From Apostichopus japonicus (taxonomy: Eukaryota; Echinodermata; Holothuroidea; Aspidochirotida; Stichopodidae): a stretch of DNA of 64,000 bases. Numbering within the stretch: the first letter of the stretch is position 1; every line of letters begins with the position of its first letter. Made by a program: the position numbers and the translations under genes. Under the pieces are notes generated by a model. It did not search any database, had not been told where the DNA came from, and saw only the letters and a list, made by a program, of their open reading frames with translations. Below are positions 10,898-20,416 of this stretch, piece by piece. The stretch covers positions 7,994,501 through 8,058,500 of the forward strand of contig NC_092569.1 of NCBI RefSeq assembly GCF_037975245.1, read 5' to 3'.

Positions 10898-11516
10898 CCG
10901 CAGTAGGCACTTTGTAGTACCCGTGGGCGAGGTCCAGGCTGCAAATAATTCTAGCACCCTTTAGTGCATCTAGAGTCTCCTACTTGGTAGTGGATAGGCA
11001 TCATTCCGTGTCTTGTTGTGTCAGTGCACGATAGTCCACACATAGACTGAGACTTCCATATTTCTTTCTCACAAGGACTACAGGGGATTCAAATGGACCA
11101 TGGGACTCCCGGATAACATTTTGTTGTAGTAAACTACTCAGGTGATCTCTAACCTCCTGCCACTCATGTGGTGGTATGCGCCTGTGAGGGACTTTCACAG
11201 GGGCACCTTCAGTCATGGTGTGCTTATCACAAAACCCAAGGTCATCGTCAGTTGCGCTGAAGACCTCCTGATGCTTGTGAAACATTTCCCACAATGCCTC
11301 TTTCATGGAGTGGCTCACCTCAGGGCCAAAATCAATTTCTTGCATTATTTTCTCTGTTACTTTGGTATTCTCAATAAGAAGGGCCACATGTTCTTCTTGT
11401 GTTGCCTGGAATGTGCAAGCAGACGTTGGGTCTGCATATACCTCACTGTCGTGTAAAGCTAAGTTCATCACCTGGGTCAAAATTCGCACTTGGAAGGTGA
11501 GATGCAAAGTCATCAT
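10898..11516 (-). pseudogene. gypsy-type pol: RT fingers, N-terminal half
   Basis: The minus-strand frame carries VPHRRIPPHEW and a VIRESHGPFESPVVLVRKK block, then LCVDYRALT and SLDLAHGYYKVP near 10910-10940: the classical RT start with the first catalytic Asp. It breaks off exactly at the hAT-like insertion flank (10890-10897) and is continued at 8298 in the same orientation. A stop and frameshift near 10995-11000 (after ALTQQDTE) separate the long open frame from the last block. Confidence 0.85.
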
Positions 11517-11519
11517 GTG

Positions 11520-11900
11520 GCTCCACTAGTGCTCTCGTAACTTTCAGCAGTGCTTGCAGGCTTTACAGTACACTCTATAATGACAGCAGTCCTACCTGGC
11601 AAAACTACTGGTTCTATACCGGCTACTCTCACTTCACAAATCTAGCCATCCCTAGTTGTTCGCAGCCATCTCCTCATACAAGGCTAACACATGTGCCCAC
11701 TTATTACCTTGCGATAGAAGTTGTCCAAGGTAGTCATCTCCCATCATCAATATTAGTGATGAGCACAGCTGTCGAAAACTTAAGCTTGGTACCGTCTGCT
11801 TTCTCTTTGCAATTGGTGTACCAACTGGATCCCTAGTAACTAGAAATCCAGCATGAAACTCCTGTCCAAGTGCTTTGACAGGAAGTTCTGCAAACCCAAT
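11520..11900 (-). other. Gypsy pol linker between protease and RT, degraded
   Basis: No long open frame. It lies in line between the protease and the RT, so it is most likely degraded pol spacer sequence. No motif is recognised. Confidence 0.4.
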
Positions 11901-12143
11901 TTATGGAACACTCCAGCCCTGCACTCCAGATAGCTGCAAAATCTCAGACAGATCCACAAATTTTCCAGCTAGACAACATTTGTGGTATTGTGACTCTGTA
12001 ATAGTTAAAACCTGAGAGCCAGTATCGAATAGGGATCTGGTTAGTACATTGTTAATAAGGACTGTTACTTTTGGACAGTGGTACCCACAGTGAGTCGGTT
12101 TTTCCAGTGGTACCTGCAGTGTGACTCCCCACAGAAGGTGCAA
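11901..12143 (-). pseudogene. gypsy-type retroviral-like aspartic protease
   Basis: The minus-strand frame contains TVLINNVLTRSLFDTGSQVLTIT near its middle; the FDTGSQ core is the catalytic D-[ST]-G of a retropepsin, preceded by hydrophobic strands as in the family. The family's second conserved region (ILG / GRD) is not obvious. It sits between the gag zinc knuckle and the RT, as expected. Confidence 0.75.
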
Positions 12144-12149
12144 CTAGTT

Positions 12150-12800
12150 TTAAACTTTGGTAGCCTGTTGTGTCCCCTCCTTCGGTTTGTCAGGGCAGTC
12201 TCTCTTCAAATGCTGTGTCGACCCGCAAATAAAGCAGTGCCTGGTCCTGAGAAACGTCATGACTTATTCGCCTCATTGCAGCTATGAGTTCTGTTAGAGC
12301 CGAGTCAGCCACAACCTCTTGATACTATACCTCTCTTTTCCATACCAAACCAGAGCTTGGTCTCTTGCATCGAAAAAACCCAGGTTAGGTTTCTCAAGGT
12401 TCAGCCCCCTTAATTTTCTCCTGTGGCCTTCGTCTCTAGCTGACTCTGCCAGCTGGCCTTTCAGGTTGCTCTCCCTGCAGGTCTTAAAGGAGGGGTCCAA
12501 GGCTGCAATTCCGTATAGATCAACCAGTTCTAAGGAGCATGTAAGGACTTCCTCGTCTTCTTGCTGTTTATGGGAGAACCTCTGCTGTAAGAGTGCCAGG
12601 CTCTCCCCATCTCCAAAAATCTTGAGAAGAGCTTCAAAGATCTTCTCTGCACTGCAATGTTATGTATATACCTCGCCCAACTATCTCCCTTCGGGCCTTT
12701 CCAGCAAGGTGATCAAGTACAAATGCTGGCTGATGTGCTTGTGGGAGGTTTCTTGAAGCCACTTGGCCTTTTACATCAGCAACCCATTCTGTGATGTTTG
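12150..12800 (-). pseudogene. gypsy-type gag with CCHC zinc knuckle
   Basis: Near 12195-12245 the minus strand encodes CFICGSTQHLKRDC, a perfect CX2CX4HX4C nucleocapsid knuckle. Upstream (12294-12500) is a basic and charged stretch (LKGQLAESARDEGHRRK), and about 12690-12800 has WVADVKG and HQPAFVLDHLAGKARREI, capsid-like. Frameshifts break it. Role in the family: particle assembly and RNA packaging. The 5' limit near 12800 is approximate. Confidence 0.7.
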
Positions 12801-13021
12801 ATTATTTATGGACAGAACTTCTTTACTAATCAATCATTTCATTCCCAGTTTATTGATAGCACTCTCGAAGCAATGGGCACACTATCAAAAAGAGGGAAAA
12901 GTAGTAAAAACACACATATTTGTAAATTATTCATCAACTGTGCCTATGAGAGTTTCATTATTAATTTCTTAAGTTTGTTAGTGTTTTCTAAGGGAGATCA
13001 AGTCATCCAGTAGCATGTTAT
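12801..13021. other. Short spacer, no gene
   Basis: AT-rich sequence between the gag relic and the next element. No LTR boundary is recognised. Confidence 0.35.
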
Positions 13022-13067
13022 CAGGCGCATATCCAGGGGGGGGCGTTGGGGGCGCGCCACCCCTGTA

Positions 13068-13190
13068 AGAAAAAGAAGAGAGAAAAGAGAAGAAAAAAGG
13101 GGAAAAAAAGGGGGGGGAAAGAGGAGGGAGAGGAAGGAAGGGAAAAGAAAAAGAAGAAAGAGAGAAAAAGGAGAAGAGGGAGTAGAGGAA
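13068..13190 (+). repeat. Purine-only tract
   Basis: About 120 bases almost wholly A and G. It gives an artificial Lys/Arg/Glu frame on one strand and a Phe/Leu/Ser frame on the other. Such homopurine tracts can form triplex DNA; neither frame is a gene. Confidence 0.85.
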
Positions 13191-13435
13191 GTCATAATTA
13201 CAGCGCTGAACCCTATCATATACACAGGGTAGCCAGTGACAGATCGAGGATTTCGTAAAGGGCGTGTGCCTCACCCTACCCCTTACCTTACACTGTACTG
13301 TGTGGATATCTAGCGATATCTAGGGATGAAATTCCCAAGATCTTCCCTAAACTGAAGGCAGATAGAGAATCGAAGCCTTCAGTGTGTAATGAACTTGAAA
13401 CTGTGTGTCTTTCAAAATGAAAAGAATGTGGGGCA

Positions 13436-14447
13436 CAGTAGCGTAACTCCTATGGGCTCGAATTATGCTGAGCCGGGGGCCACGACCAAAAAGGGGCCCC
13501 ACTATACTGATGCACAGAAAAAGGGTACCTCTTTGGATAGAGAGGGCCCGTTTTACTGGGAAAGAAAAACTCATACAAGACTGAACAAGACAATATACAT
13601 ATTTTCATGTGATACGGACATCATGATCATGGGATATTGGGTATTAATGTATGTATCGAGCTAGTTGTGTTATTTATTATTATAATGAAAACAAAGTATA
13701 TAACTTAAAACCCAATTCCAACCAATGTTGGTGAGTACAACATCGGGACATATGATTTTTTGAAAAATTCTAAACAATAACCCAACACCCCACAGACTTG
13801 AAACTGCGTTCATTTGAAAAATTATGCAGGGCTTTCATATAAATATCATAATGAAAGGTAAGAATAAAGATGCCTTCAGTGTATCTGGTTAGTAAAAAAG
13901 CACAGGAAATCAGGCTTAGATGAAAACAAAGTTTCAGCCGAAATTAGGCCTATGCTTATGTTTGATTTCTGTAATGTACAGTAGTCTACATTATACTCCA
14001 GAAGTAGGGGGGCACTTTCCCCATTCCCACCTGGAAATTCAAATATTGAAAAAAGAGTTAAGCATTTAGCATTTCAATGACTTCATCCAACCAACAGTTT
14101 CCTAGTTATGTTCATTGCATATGGACCCATACTGCATTACTGAAATTATTGAAAGTCAAAATCCTAAGACATGAGATCTGAAAATAAAACCGATGTGTAA
14201 ATGCAACTTGAACTGGAAGTGTCTTTTCAGATGATCTAGGAGTACTTTTTGACAAAAAAAAATCCACGTTTCCGCGCCAACCGATGGTGGCGCTCCGCTT
14301 AGATAGTATCAAGTAGTGTGTTACACCTATATGACCTACTGACCCCCACCCCCTTGTAAACATTTCTGCACTCACTTGCTTGGACCTCCTGATAGGGGGC
14401 CCTTTGGGCCAGGAGCCGGGACCCCCAGGATCATCGTTACGCCACAG
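13436..14447. mobile_element. hAT-like element E (CAGTAGCGTAAC ends) nested in F
   Basis: The 8-bp flank GTGGGGCA is exactly repeated at 13428-13435 and 14448-14455. Left end CAGTAGCGTAAC, right complement CTGTGGCGTAAC, each followed by a GGGCC-rich stem (GAGCCGGGGGCC; GGACCCCCAG region). 1012 bp, no transposase, and one hairpin module 140 bp from the right end. Confidence 0.88.
14214..14307 (+). repeat. Shared hairpin module, copy 6
   Basis: Inside element E. GGAAGTGTCTTTTCAGATGA, then a long A run, then GCGCCAACCGATGGTGGCGC and TTAGATAGT. The 5' half is more diverged than the hairpin half. Confidence 0.85.
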
Positions 14448-14579
14448 GTGGGGCAATGCACAATAAACAGATAAAAATTATTTATTTCAGTTTCATTTCA
14501 ACTATTCAAATTTGTAAAGCAAACAGCAGATATCACACCATATCAGTGAGCATGGAAATGGCGTTCCAGGTTGAACAGC

Positions 14580-14910
14580 CTCCAAACTGTCTACTTTGTA
14601 GTGTTCGGTTTCGGAAATATCTGTTATTTTTCCTTCAACCAAGTTTTATAGAAGCCGTTATAAGAGGTTTTCATATTTGTACACCAATAAATCAACTGTG
14701 TCTGAATTTCGAAAATTCCCTGACCAACATTCTTCATCATAGCTGCCTACTTCCCTCTACTCAATTTTGACCGGTCTGTTAAGGGTTTTTCTATATTGGT
14801 TGTCCAATAGATGAAATTTTTTGCAACATTATGGGTATGTTTGGAAGAGAATTTATTCACAAGAATTGTGAAATTTCAAATTCTGAACAAATAATGGGCT
14901 TAAAATCTTG
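14580..14910 (+). repeat. Interior repeat shared with 9150-9480 (inverted)
   Basis: Lies in element F. Matches the complement of 9150-9480 in element B over about 330 bp with scattered substitutions and small indels. Confidence 0.8.
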
Positions 14911-14981
14911 AAAAAAAAACTATTGGGAAATTCTTAGTTCTCAGGCAAAAGTGTACAATCTGGTTGGTCATTTTCAATCCC

Positions 14982-15077
14982 GAGAAGTGCCATTTCCCAG
15001 GGATCTCGGGGGTATCAAAACCAGAAATTTTCTTGCACGCTGCAAGCCAACCGATGGTGGCGCTCCGCTTAGATAGT
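14982..15077 (+). repeat. Shared hairpin module, copy 7
   Basis: Belongs to element F. GAGAAGTGCCATTTCCCAGG, GATCTCGGGGGTATC, TTTTCTTGCACGC, then GCCAACCGATGGTGGCGC and TTAGATAGT, 42 bp from the right terminus. Confidence 0.85.
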
Positions 15078-15164
15078 AATTCGTGCCCCCCGGGTTAGAA
15101 AATCCTGGATACGCTCCTGGTTATGGTACACAATCAGCAGAAATGTAAAAAATGTAAGCAATGT

Positions 15165-15775
15165 AAGCAATGTGTCACCTCTGAAACAATAGCTTACAGT
15201 TTAACTCAAATTTAAAATAATTGATAAAGGACGTACTAAAAGATATTATCATACTGGTTGCTACACCTCTACAGAATTACTGTAATATGAGTTTTGGCCA
15301 TGGAAGATTTTTATTCGATAAGTAGAGATCACATATTCCAACTAACCTGTATCGGAGGTGACACGGTGTTTCGGAGGTTTCGCATGTTAACGGAAAGTTA
15401 AGAATCTCCCAGAAATTAAAACGACTGGTCATGTCGTCACAAATTTTTCTCAAATATTACATTAGGAGGTATGGTACATTTTTATGAGTTTGATACGGCT
15501 ATAATATTGTTTACATGAAACTCGGACTGAAGAATGTTTTGTTTCTGAGGTGACTACAAAGTTAACAGAAAAGTTAACATTAAATTTGTAAGTTTATGCA
15601 AATTTTTTAAGAATTCCAAATGACAAATATTTTTGGGCCTAGATATTAGACACATCAGTTATTGTAATAATGCAACCTTACTAAACAAAATTTACACTGG
15701 TTATTAACTAGAACTTAGTTGAAGTCATTTTAGGTACCAATTATGAACGGAAAATGCCACCTCCGAAACGACAAA
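15165..15775. repeat. Cluster of TTTCRGAGGTG motifs in both orientations
   Basis: CACCTCTGAAAC (15176), GGAGGTGACAC (15354), TTTCGGAGG (15370), TTTCTGAGGTGAC (15540) and CCACCTCCGAAACG (15754) are variants of one motif on both strands within 600 bp. Two of them are followed at a similar distance by GTTAAC.GAAA-GTTAA. Spaced, two-orientation motifs resemble subterminal transposase-binding sites or an enhancer. No gene is supported; a 64-codon frame at 15754-15948 matches nothing I know. Confidence 0.45.
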
Positions 15776-15949
15776 ATCTAGCAACCAGTCCGTGGAGAAG
15801 AAAAGAAAGGAAACCTGGAGAACACAATTGCATTTTAGTTTGGACACTTATTCATAATATTAACCAAATAAGATCTGGAAAATACCTTCCACCAAAAAGT
15901 ACAGGCGCTGACAAAAACAGTGTAATTGAGAGTGTATGGCTGAACTAGC

Positions 15950-16620
15950 ATATTTTAAGCATATTTATGGACGCCAAATCCATCTGAAGAAACCGAGAAA
16001 GTTTCTTAGGCTACCCAAGGTACACTTCACTAACGATGGTTGAATGGCAAAAAATCTGAGAATTCTGGTATTTGGTCACTGAGTTACAAAGCAATAAGTG
16101 CCAATATTGAAAGTTACATCACTGATTGTGAAAATGACCATCTAAGTAGACACCCCTATTCAATTGTTTTATTGAGCAGGGAAACAACAGTATTGTAGAA
16201 TGATATGTGCTAGGTAATGAATGGTAAGGTCATCCGAGAACTTCGCACATTAGTTCAGCTGAAGATAAATTAGTCACACCGACAACTTTGACTCTTCAGG
16301 CTGGGAAATTGGTATACATTTCTTCCTTTTCCAGTTAGTTGAGGCTTCATATCATGGGGTCTGTTTCTGCTGTAAATGGTGATTAGATATGGGTAAGATT
16401 AGTGACTCCCTTGTAACATTAAGGCCTTTGTGTGGGTGGGGTGTGTGAGTGCGTAACCATTTTGCAAAATGAGGTGGTGGAAGTACCAATCTGAGGGAGG
16501 TGTAAGGGAGAGAAAACCCCAAAAGATGAATGACCTTCAGCACAGGGGTAAACTGGACTCCTCCAGCTGCCTTACGAAATTACTTCAAAATATGGTGGTT
16601 TCCACGGCAACTCTGGACCA
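15950..16620. other. Non-coding spacer
   Basis: AT-rich, no gene or element end recognised apart from short GT-rich stretches near 16430-16455. Confidence 0.35.
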
Positions 16621-16799
16621 AAGAGGCCATGACATGAAAAATCCAACTAATCGAGAGTAGCTTCCTCTGAATCTATGAGGAAATCTTTGTTCAAAACTAT
16701 CCTTATCACCTTTAAAACCTCTAGGACTAATTAGAAATTAACGTTTTAATATTCGCATCTGAAAATAGATATCTGAAAATGCGATTTCAAAACAAGACA

Positions 16800-16812
16800 A
16801 TGATGACGTCAT
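16800..16812. promoter_or_regulatory. CRE-like TGACGTCA near left end
   Basis: A TGATGACGTCATG palindrome 170 bp upstream of the THAP start codon. Perfect CRE/ATF-type sites are bound by bZIP factors; here activity is inference. Confidence 0.35.
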
Positions 16813-16974
16813 GTTAGGAACACAAATGCCAAGCCCAGGCACGTACCGGATGCGTGACGATCATACCGTCACACATACACGCACATTTACACTGAGAGAA
16901 CAACCACTGTATTACGCTATATCGCTAGAAATTTCAAGTTTGTTTAACAACATGTTGTAAAATATCCGAAAGAA

Positions 16975-17190
16975 ATGCCGGTCCGTTGTGTTGTTGGGGG
17001 CTGCACAAATGTCATAACCCATGCAATTAGCCTTCATCGATGGCCGAAGGACGAAAAAAACAGCGATTATGACCAAGTTAGTGCACAACACCATCACCGA
17101 TTCACTGGGCCTAGCCAGTATACAGCTCCGTATGTAGAGAACACTTCACGGAAGCATACTACGATCCCTCCTTTTTTATGAAATAAAAAA
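16975..17190 (+). pseudogene. THAP zinc-finger domain, frameshifted
   Basis: Starts MPVRCVVGGCTN, with the Cx4C pair of a THAP (C2CH) finger, then SLHRWPKDEK (conserved W and P), then GPSQYTA. One base later, in another frame, CREHFTEAYYDPSFF supplies the second Cx2H pair. The domain is therefore complete in content but broken by a 1-nt shift near 17130. THAP domains bind specific DNA and commonly form the N terminus of transposases. No DDE domain follows before the opposite-strand exon, which fits an internal deletion. Confidence 0.75.
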
Positions 17191-17439
17191 AATGGACTTT
17201 AACAGGTCGACATAAACAAGTCGTTCTTCTGTCAAGTATTCCACATTAAAAACTCCGAAGACCAGATTGGATTCTTGGCGATCCTTGTACATGTATATGA
17301 ATACATAGCCAACACACTGTACATATGTGTTGTAAGTCACCGTAACACAATGCACAATATGGTTTAGGGAGTTCCACGAATTCCAACAACACATGCACAA
17401 AATGGACTGGATTTTGTTTTTAAATGCTTCGTTAATTAA

Positions 17440-17695
17440 TTCTTACCACGTTGTATGTTCCTTGCAATAGTTCCAAAGGGGTTTGTTCTTTGATATGTTG
17501 TGGAGCTTCAATTTCGGCTCGTTTAACAGGCTCGAACTGATACGTTTCTAACACCTCAGGTCCACCCTCAACGTTCTGTTCAATATTGGCAAGATCATCG
17601 CCTTCACTCTCTGCTTCGAATATGAGAAAGGGCACTAGCCCAATTTCACTGCCTGGTTGAAGAACCACTATCACTTTGAACTTTGGTTGCCGCAT
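17440..17695 (-). CDS. Acidic first exon with YQFEP motif (unknown protein)
   Basis: Begins MRQPKFKVIVVLQPG and continues as an acidic region containing EGDDLANIEQ and YQFEPVKRAEIEAP. The frame runs to LLQGTYN, where the sequence has the form CGTG|GTAAGAAT, a good 5' splice donor near 17440. I recall a YxFEP motif from invertebrate proteins annotated as P2X7-receptor-C-terminus-like, but this exon alone cannot establish that. It lies just inside the right terminal repeat and points toward the THAP frame, so it is more likely a transposon gene than a host gene. Confidence 0.4.
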
Positions 17696-17844
17696 TTGGT
17701 TCTAAATCTGACATTCCACAGGAAATTTTGATCTGATTTCGCGCCGACTTGTTATCAATTGTTTTGTGTATTTATGTACACTTGTCGTACTGTAAGTATG
17801 ATATGTGTTCGGAGGAATCAGCGAGAGCAAAATCGTGTTCATAA

Positions 17845-17868
17845 CATGACGTCACATGACGTCATCAG
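17845..17868. promoter_or_regulatory. Two tandem CRE-like TGACGTCA sites near right end
   Basis: ATGACGTCACATGACGTCAT lies about 150 bp upstream of the minus-strand start codon, mirroring the site at the other end. Confidence 0.4.
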
Positions 17869-18040
17869 ATTAGGAAAATTTTCAGCCGAACAAACTTTTC
17901 AAGCCGGAAGAGGGTAAATTAAATCTCAATTTTCGAAGTGAAAAATCAAATTTTTAACTGGCAGAATAGTTGATATATGTTCTAGAGAGCATGCTAGATG
18001 GACCCCAAAAAGACAGGACATTTCGTGTCATGGCCACTTT

Positions 18041-18561
18041 AAAATGCCTGAGAACAATTTGGAAAGTAAAGACCTCTAGGAACGTTCTTTTTTAATACTT
18101 CTAGCAATTATAGCATGCTAAAATTGGGGCCAATAAAGCTTAGCCTACCTTTAAAATATCCTGTTACCTGCTCTGGATGAACACTATCAAAAATGAAGAA
18201 ATGTTTGAAGAGTAATTTTTTTAAAGTATTATGAATATGGTCACTTTAACATAAAGCAAAAATGAAAGTGAGATAGTGGTACATTTTCCCTGCTCATGGA
18301 TATTGTAGTTGAACTCATTCTATAGAACTGTACAGGTGCAATCAATGTGTGAACAACATCATGTAAAAATACTGAATTACCTAACTTTATTGTAAGCAAT
18401 ACCTGATAGGGGCAGTGTTCCAAATATGGAATGCAGGAACTGATACCCAAATAAGGCTAGGAGTCACCATGCCTCCTTTGTGGACCTTTCCATAATAAGT
18501 ATAGCAGCTTTACATCCAGAAGAAACTTTGTCAAAAACTTCAAAAGACACTATAATGTTAC
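18041..18561. other. Non-coding / possible intron
   Basis: No recognised gene. On the minus strand a CTATCAG|GTATTG donor-like site near 18405 leaves open a further short exon, but its acceptor is weak. Confidence 0.3.
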
Positions 18562-18632
18562 CTGCATTTCAAACATATTTACCACTGCCCTATCTCCATC
18601 TGCCACTATAGGGTTATCATGAGAGCACCGAG
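18562..18632 (-). CDS. Candidate internal exon (71 bp) of an unknown gene
   Basis: Minus strand: acceptor TTGCAG before the exon, donor ATGCAG|GTAACA after it. One frame is open through the exon and reads RCSHDNPIVADGDRAVV and then NMFEMQ; the other two frames have stops. The exon begins with two codon-completing bases and ends in phase 0. The upstream exon at 19242-19373 ends with one leftover base, so the phases fit. Protein unrecognised. Confidence 0.35.
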
Positions 18633-19241
18633 CTGCAAGTTAGAGTACCTTTTCAACACTACACGACATCACAATATATGTTATGTCAAATTGATGTCAC
18701 ACAATATACAAATAATGACAAGTAATTCTGTTGCAAAAATAAATAACACAAGATCAATGTCACATTAAAACTACTGGCATGACTGAACAAACCACAGTAT
18801 GTAAACACATCTAATATTGCTATCATGGAATGCCAAATGGTGTACAATAAAGTATTCAGTGAAACCAATATTCAATCTTGTAGTTTATTAAAATGGCACA
18901 GTTGCAACTTTGATGATATTAATTATGTAGTTTACACTACACTATGAATGAATATGCAAATCAATGCTAAGTACTACAAAAAGGAGTAAGAAACCTAACA
19001 TACTAAATGCAGCAATCAATGTTTGACACCATGAAAAAGATACATTTTTATGATAAATTAAATGCACTAGCTTAGTGACATTATTTCACTGAGACACAAT
19101 GTTGTGTCTGTTATGGTACAATTTGTTCAATTGTCTTGAAGGCTTGTGATATCTACATTCTAGTTGAACTGTAGACCTAGTTGCAGCATGGAATAGTTAC
19201 AAGATGTACATCAAAAAATACCAGTCTCCACTAGGGTACAC

Positions 19242-19373
19242 CTGCTGGAGTGCATTGCTGCATCAGCCTCTGTTGAGGGCATAGTCTTTTTATGAGGAAA
19301 TGGTGTTGTCTTTTCTGGTGGATCAGTTTGCATACCAACCTCTCAAGTTTCTTAATTGGGCTCACACCTTCAA
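19242..19373 (-). CDS. Candidate internal exon (132 bp), same gene as 18562-18632
   Basis: Acceptor TTTTTCAG and donor CCAGCAG|GTGTAC on the minus strand. The open frame reads EGVSPIKKLERLVCKLI and then a Lys/Gln/His-rich stretch. It starts with two codon-completing bases and ends with one, matching the next exon. Unrecognised; a chance pair of sites cannot be excluded, and an alternative frame in the second half (DPPEKTTPFPHKK) also looks protein-like. Confidence 0.3.
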
Positions 19374-19756
19374 CTGAAAAAGACAAATAATACCAGGATG
19401 TGCAAAGTTGATAATATATCAGAATGCATGCTGTAAATTACATAGTAAATTATATAACTTCCAACTCAAATTACTGAATACCAAATTATGCACTTTACTT
19501 TAGTCAACAATTCACATCAATTTTTGCGCATACAGTAATTACACTACTAAGCTACATTGGCTATTGGCAGCATAAATTCATCACATCTGCTTTATGATAA
19601 ATAGTTTGTATAGTGTCAGCTCTGCAAAGATTCAAGAAGGTTCATTTACTAATCAAGTGCAAATCTAAACTAGTGATGTGCAACAATTATTCTTTCTATG
19701 TCTATGTTAGCAGTGTACGCCTACAGTTTGATAACTTATCTACTATACCGTACAGA

Positions 19757-20408
19757 CAGGGGCAGCGATTTGTTTCAAATATTGGGGAGGACATTTGCTT
19801 GGGTGCAGCAACTTCATCCCCCAAATTATTCATGCGCTTCGTGATAGTTTTATATATAGAAAAAAGAAAATTTTGGCCGAAAATGCCTCCCAGATCGCTG
19901 GAAATGGCACTTCTAAGGCCTTGTTAGTTGCATATAAGCATTTTCTATTTTGAAATTACTAGCAATATCATAAGAAAATACAAAAACTATCCTCGAGGCG
20001 GGGGGGGGGTCACCCCTTCGCCCACGCGCCTGGGGTTAGAAATCTTGTAGGAAACAGGCCAAATGGAAACCAGATGAACCCATATCGATGTGGATCATAT
20101 ACATACGTACTTACACTCATACACAAGAGATGAACAGACATTATGATGATAATCATTAGTGACAACTTGCTATATGGTCACAGGTCAAAGAAATGACCAC
20201 AAAGTGTCATTTACCTCATGCAGCATGAGTTGGATGAAGTTTAAGCCACCGCCAAATATGATTTGGATAAATCTCAAGCATTACTTTCTATTTATAGCCA
20301 CACACAAAAAATATGCCACCAAATATTGGGTGATATTATAAACTATATTCTCCCATCTTAAACATTGGAGGGACATGTCCCCTTGTCCCCCCATGATCAC
20401 CGCCCATG
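19757..20408. mobile_element. hAT-like element H
   Basis: Left CAGGGGCAGCGAT, right complement CATGGGCGGTGAT (10 of 13). Flanks CGTACAGA (19749-19756) and GGTACAGA (20409-20416) match at 7 of 8. 652 bp. Interior has a poly-G tract at 20000-20012 and a partial hairpin module. No coding region. Confidence 0.7.
19866..19915 (-). repeat. Shared hairpin module, copy 9 (partial)
   Basis: Keeps GAAAATTTTGG, CCTCCCAGATCGC and GGAAATGGCACTTC but has lost the hairpin arm; only a TGATAGT-like remnant remains to its left. Confidence 0.7.
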
Positions 20409-20416
20409 GGTACAGA

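Larger units (their letters stand above)
7226..12800 (-). mobile_element. Ty3/gypsy-type LTR retrotransposon relic, minus strand
   Basis: On the minus strand the order from high to low coordinates is gag with a CCHC knuckle, aspartic protease, reverse transcriptase and RNase H, which is the Ty3/gypsy order. Coding stops near 7235. No integrase and no LTRs are recognised, so the copy is truncated. Several stops and frameshifts are present. The RT is interrupted by hAT-like elements at 8307-10889. Confidence 0.85.
13022..15119. mobile_element. Probable MITE-type element F (CAGGCGCATATCCAGG ends)
   Basis: Left CAGGCGCATATCCAGG and right complement CAGGAGCGTATCCAGG match at 14 of 16 positions. 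Both ends run into poly-G/C. Flanks share only GTTAT next to each end, not a clean 8-bp duplication, so the exact boundary is less certain than for the others. It contains a purine-only tract (about 13068-13190), the complete nested element 13436-14447, the interior repeat 14580-14910, and one hairpin module 42 bp from its right end. Confidence 0.65.
16621..18040. mobile_element. TIR element carrying a THAP start and an acidic first exon
   Basis: Ends: left AAGAGGCCATGACATGAAA, right complement AAGTGGCCATGACACGAAA; related for about 24 bp with few mismatches. A TGACGTCA palindrome lies inside each end (about 16804; doubled at 17847-17866). Just inside the left end a THAP reading frame starts on the plus strand; just inside the right end another starts on the minus strand. 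I infer an internally deleted derivative of a two-gene DNA transposon. No clear target duplication is visible, so superfamily is unresolved (THAP proteins occur in P, Kolobok and Harbinger-like elements). Confidence 0.6.

Noticed and set aside
13046-13258. Lys/Glu-rich frame (+) and Phe/Leu/Ser-rich frame (-)
   Set aside because: Both come from the purine-only tract.
13022-15119. Clean 8-bp target duplication for element F
   Set aside because: Only GTTAT is shared at the two borders; kept the element call on its terminal repeats alone.
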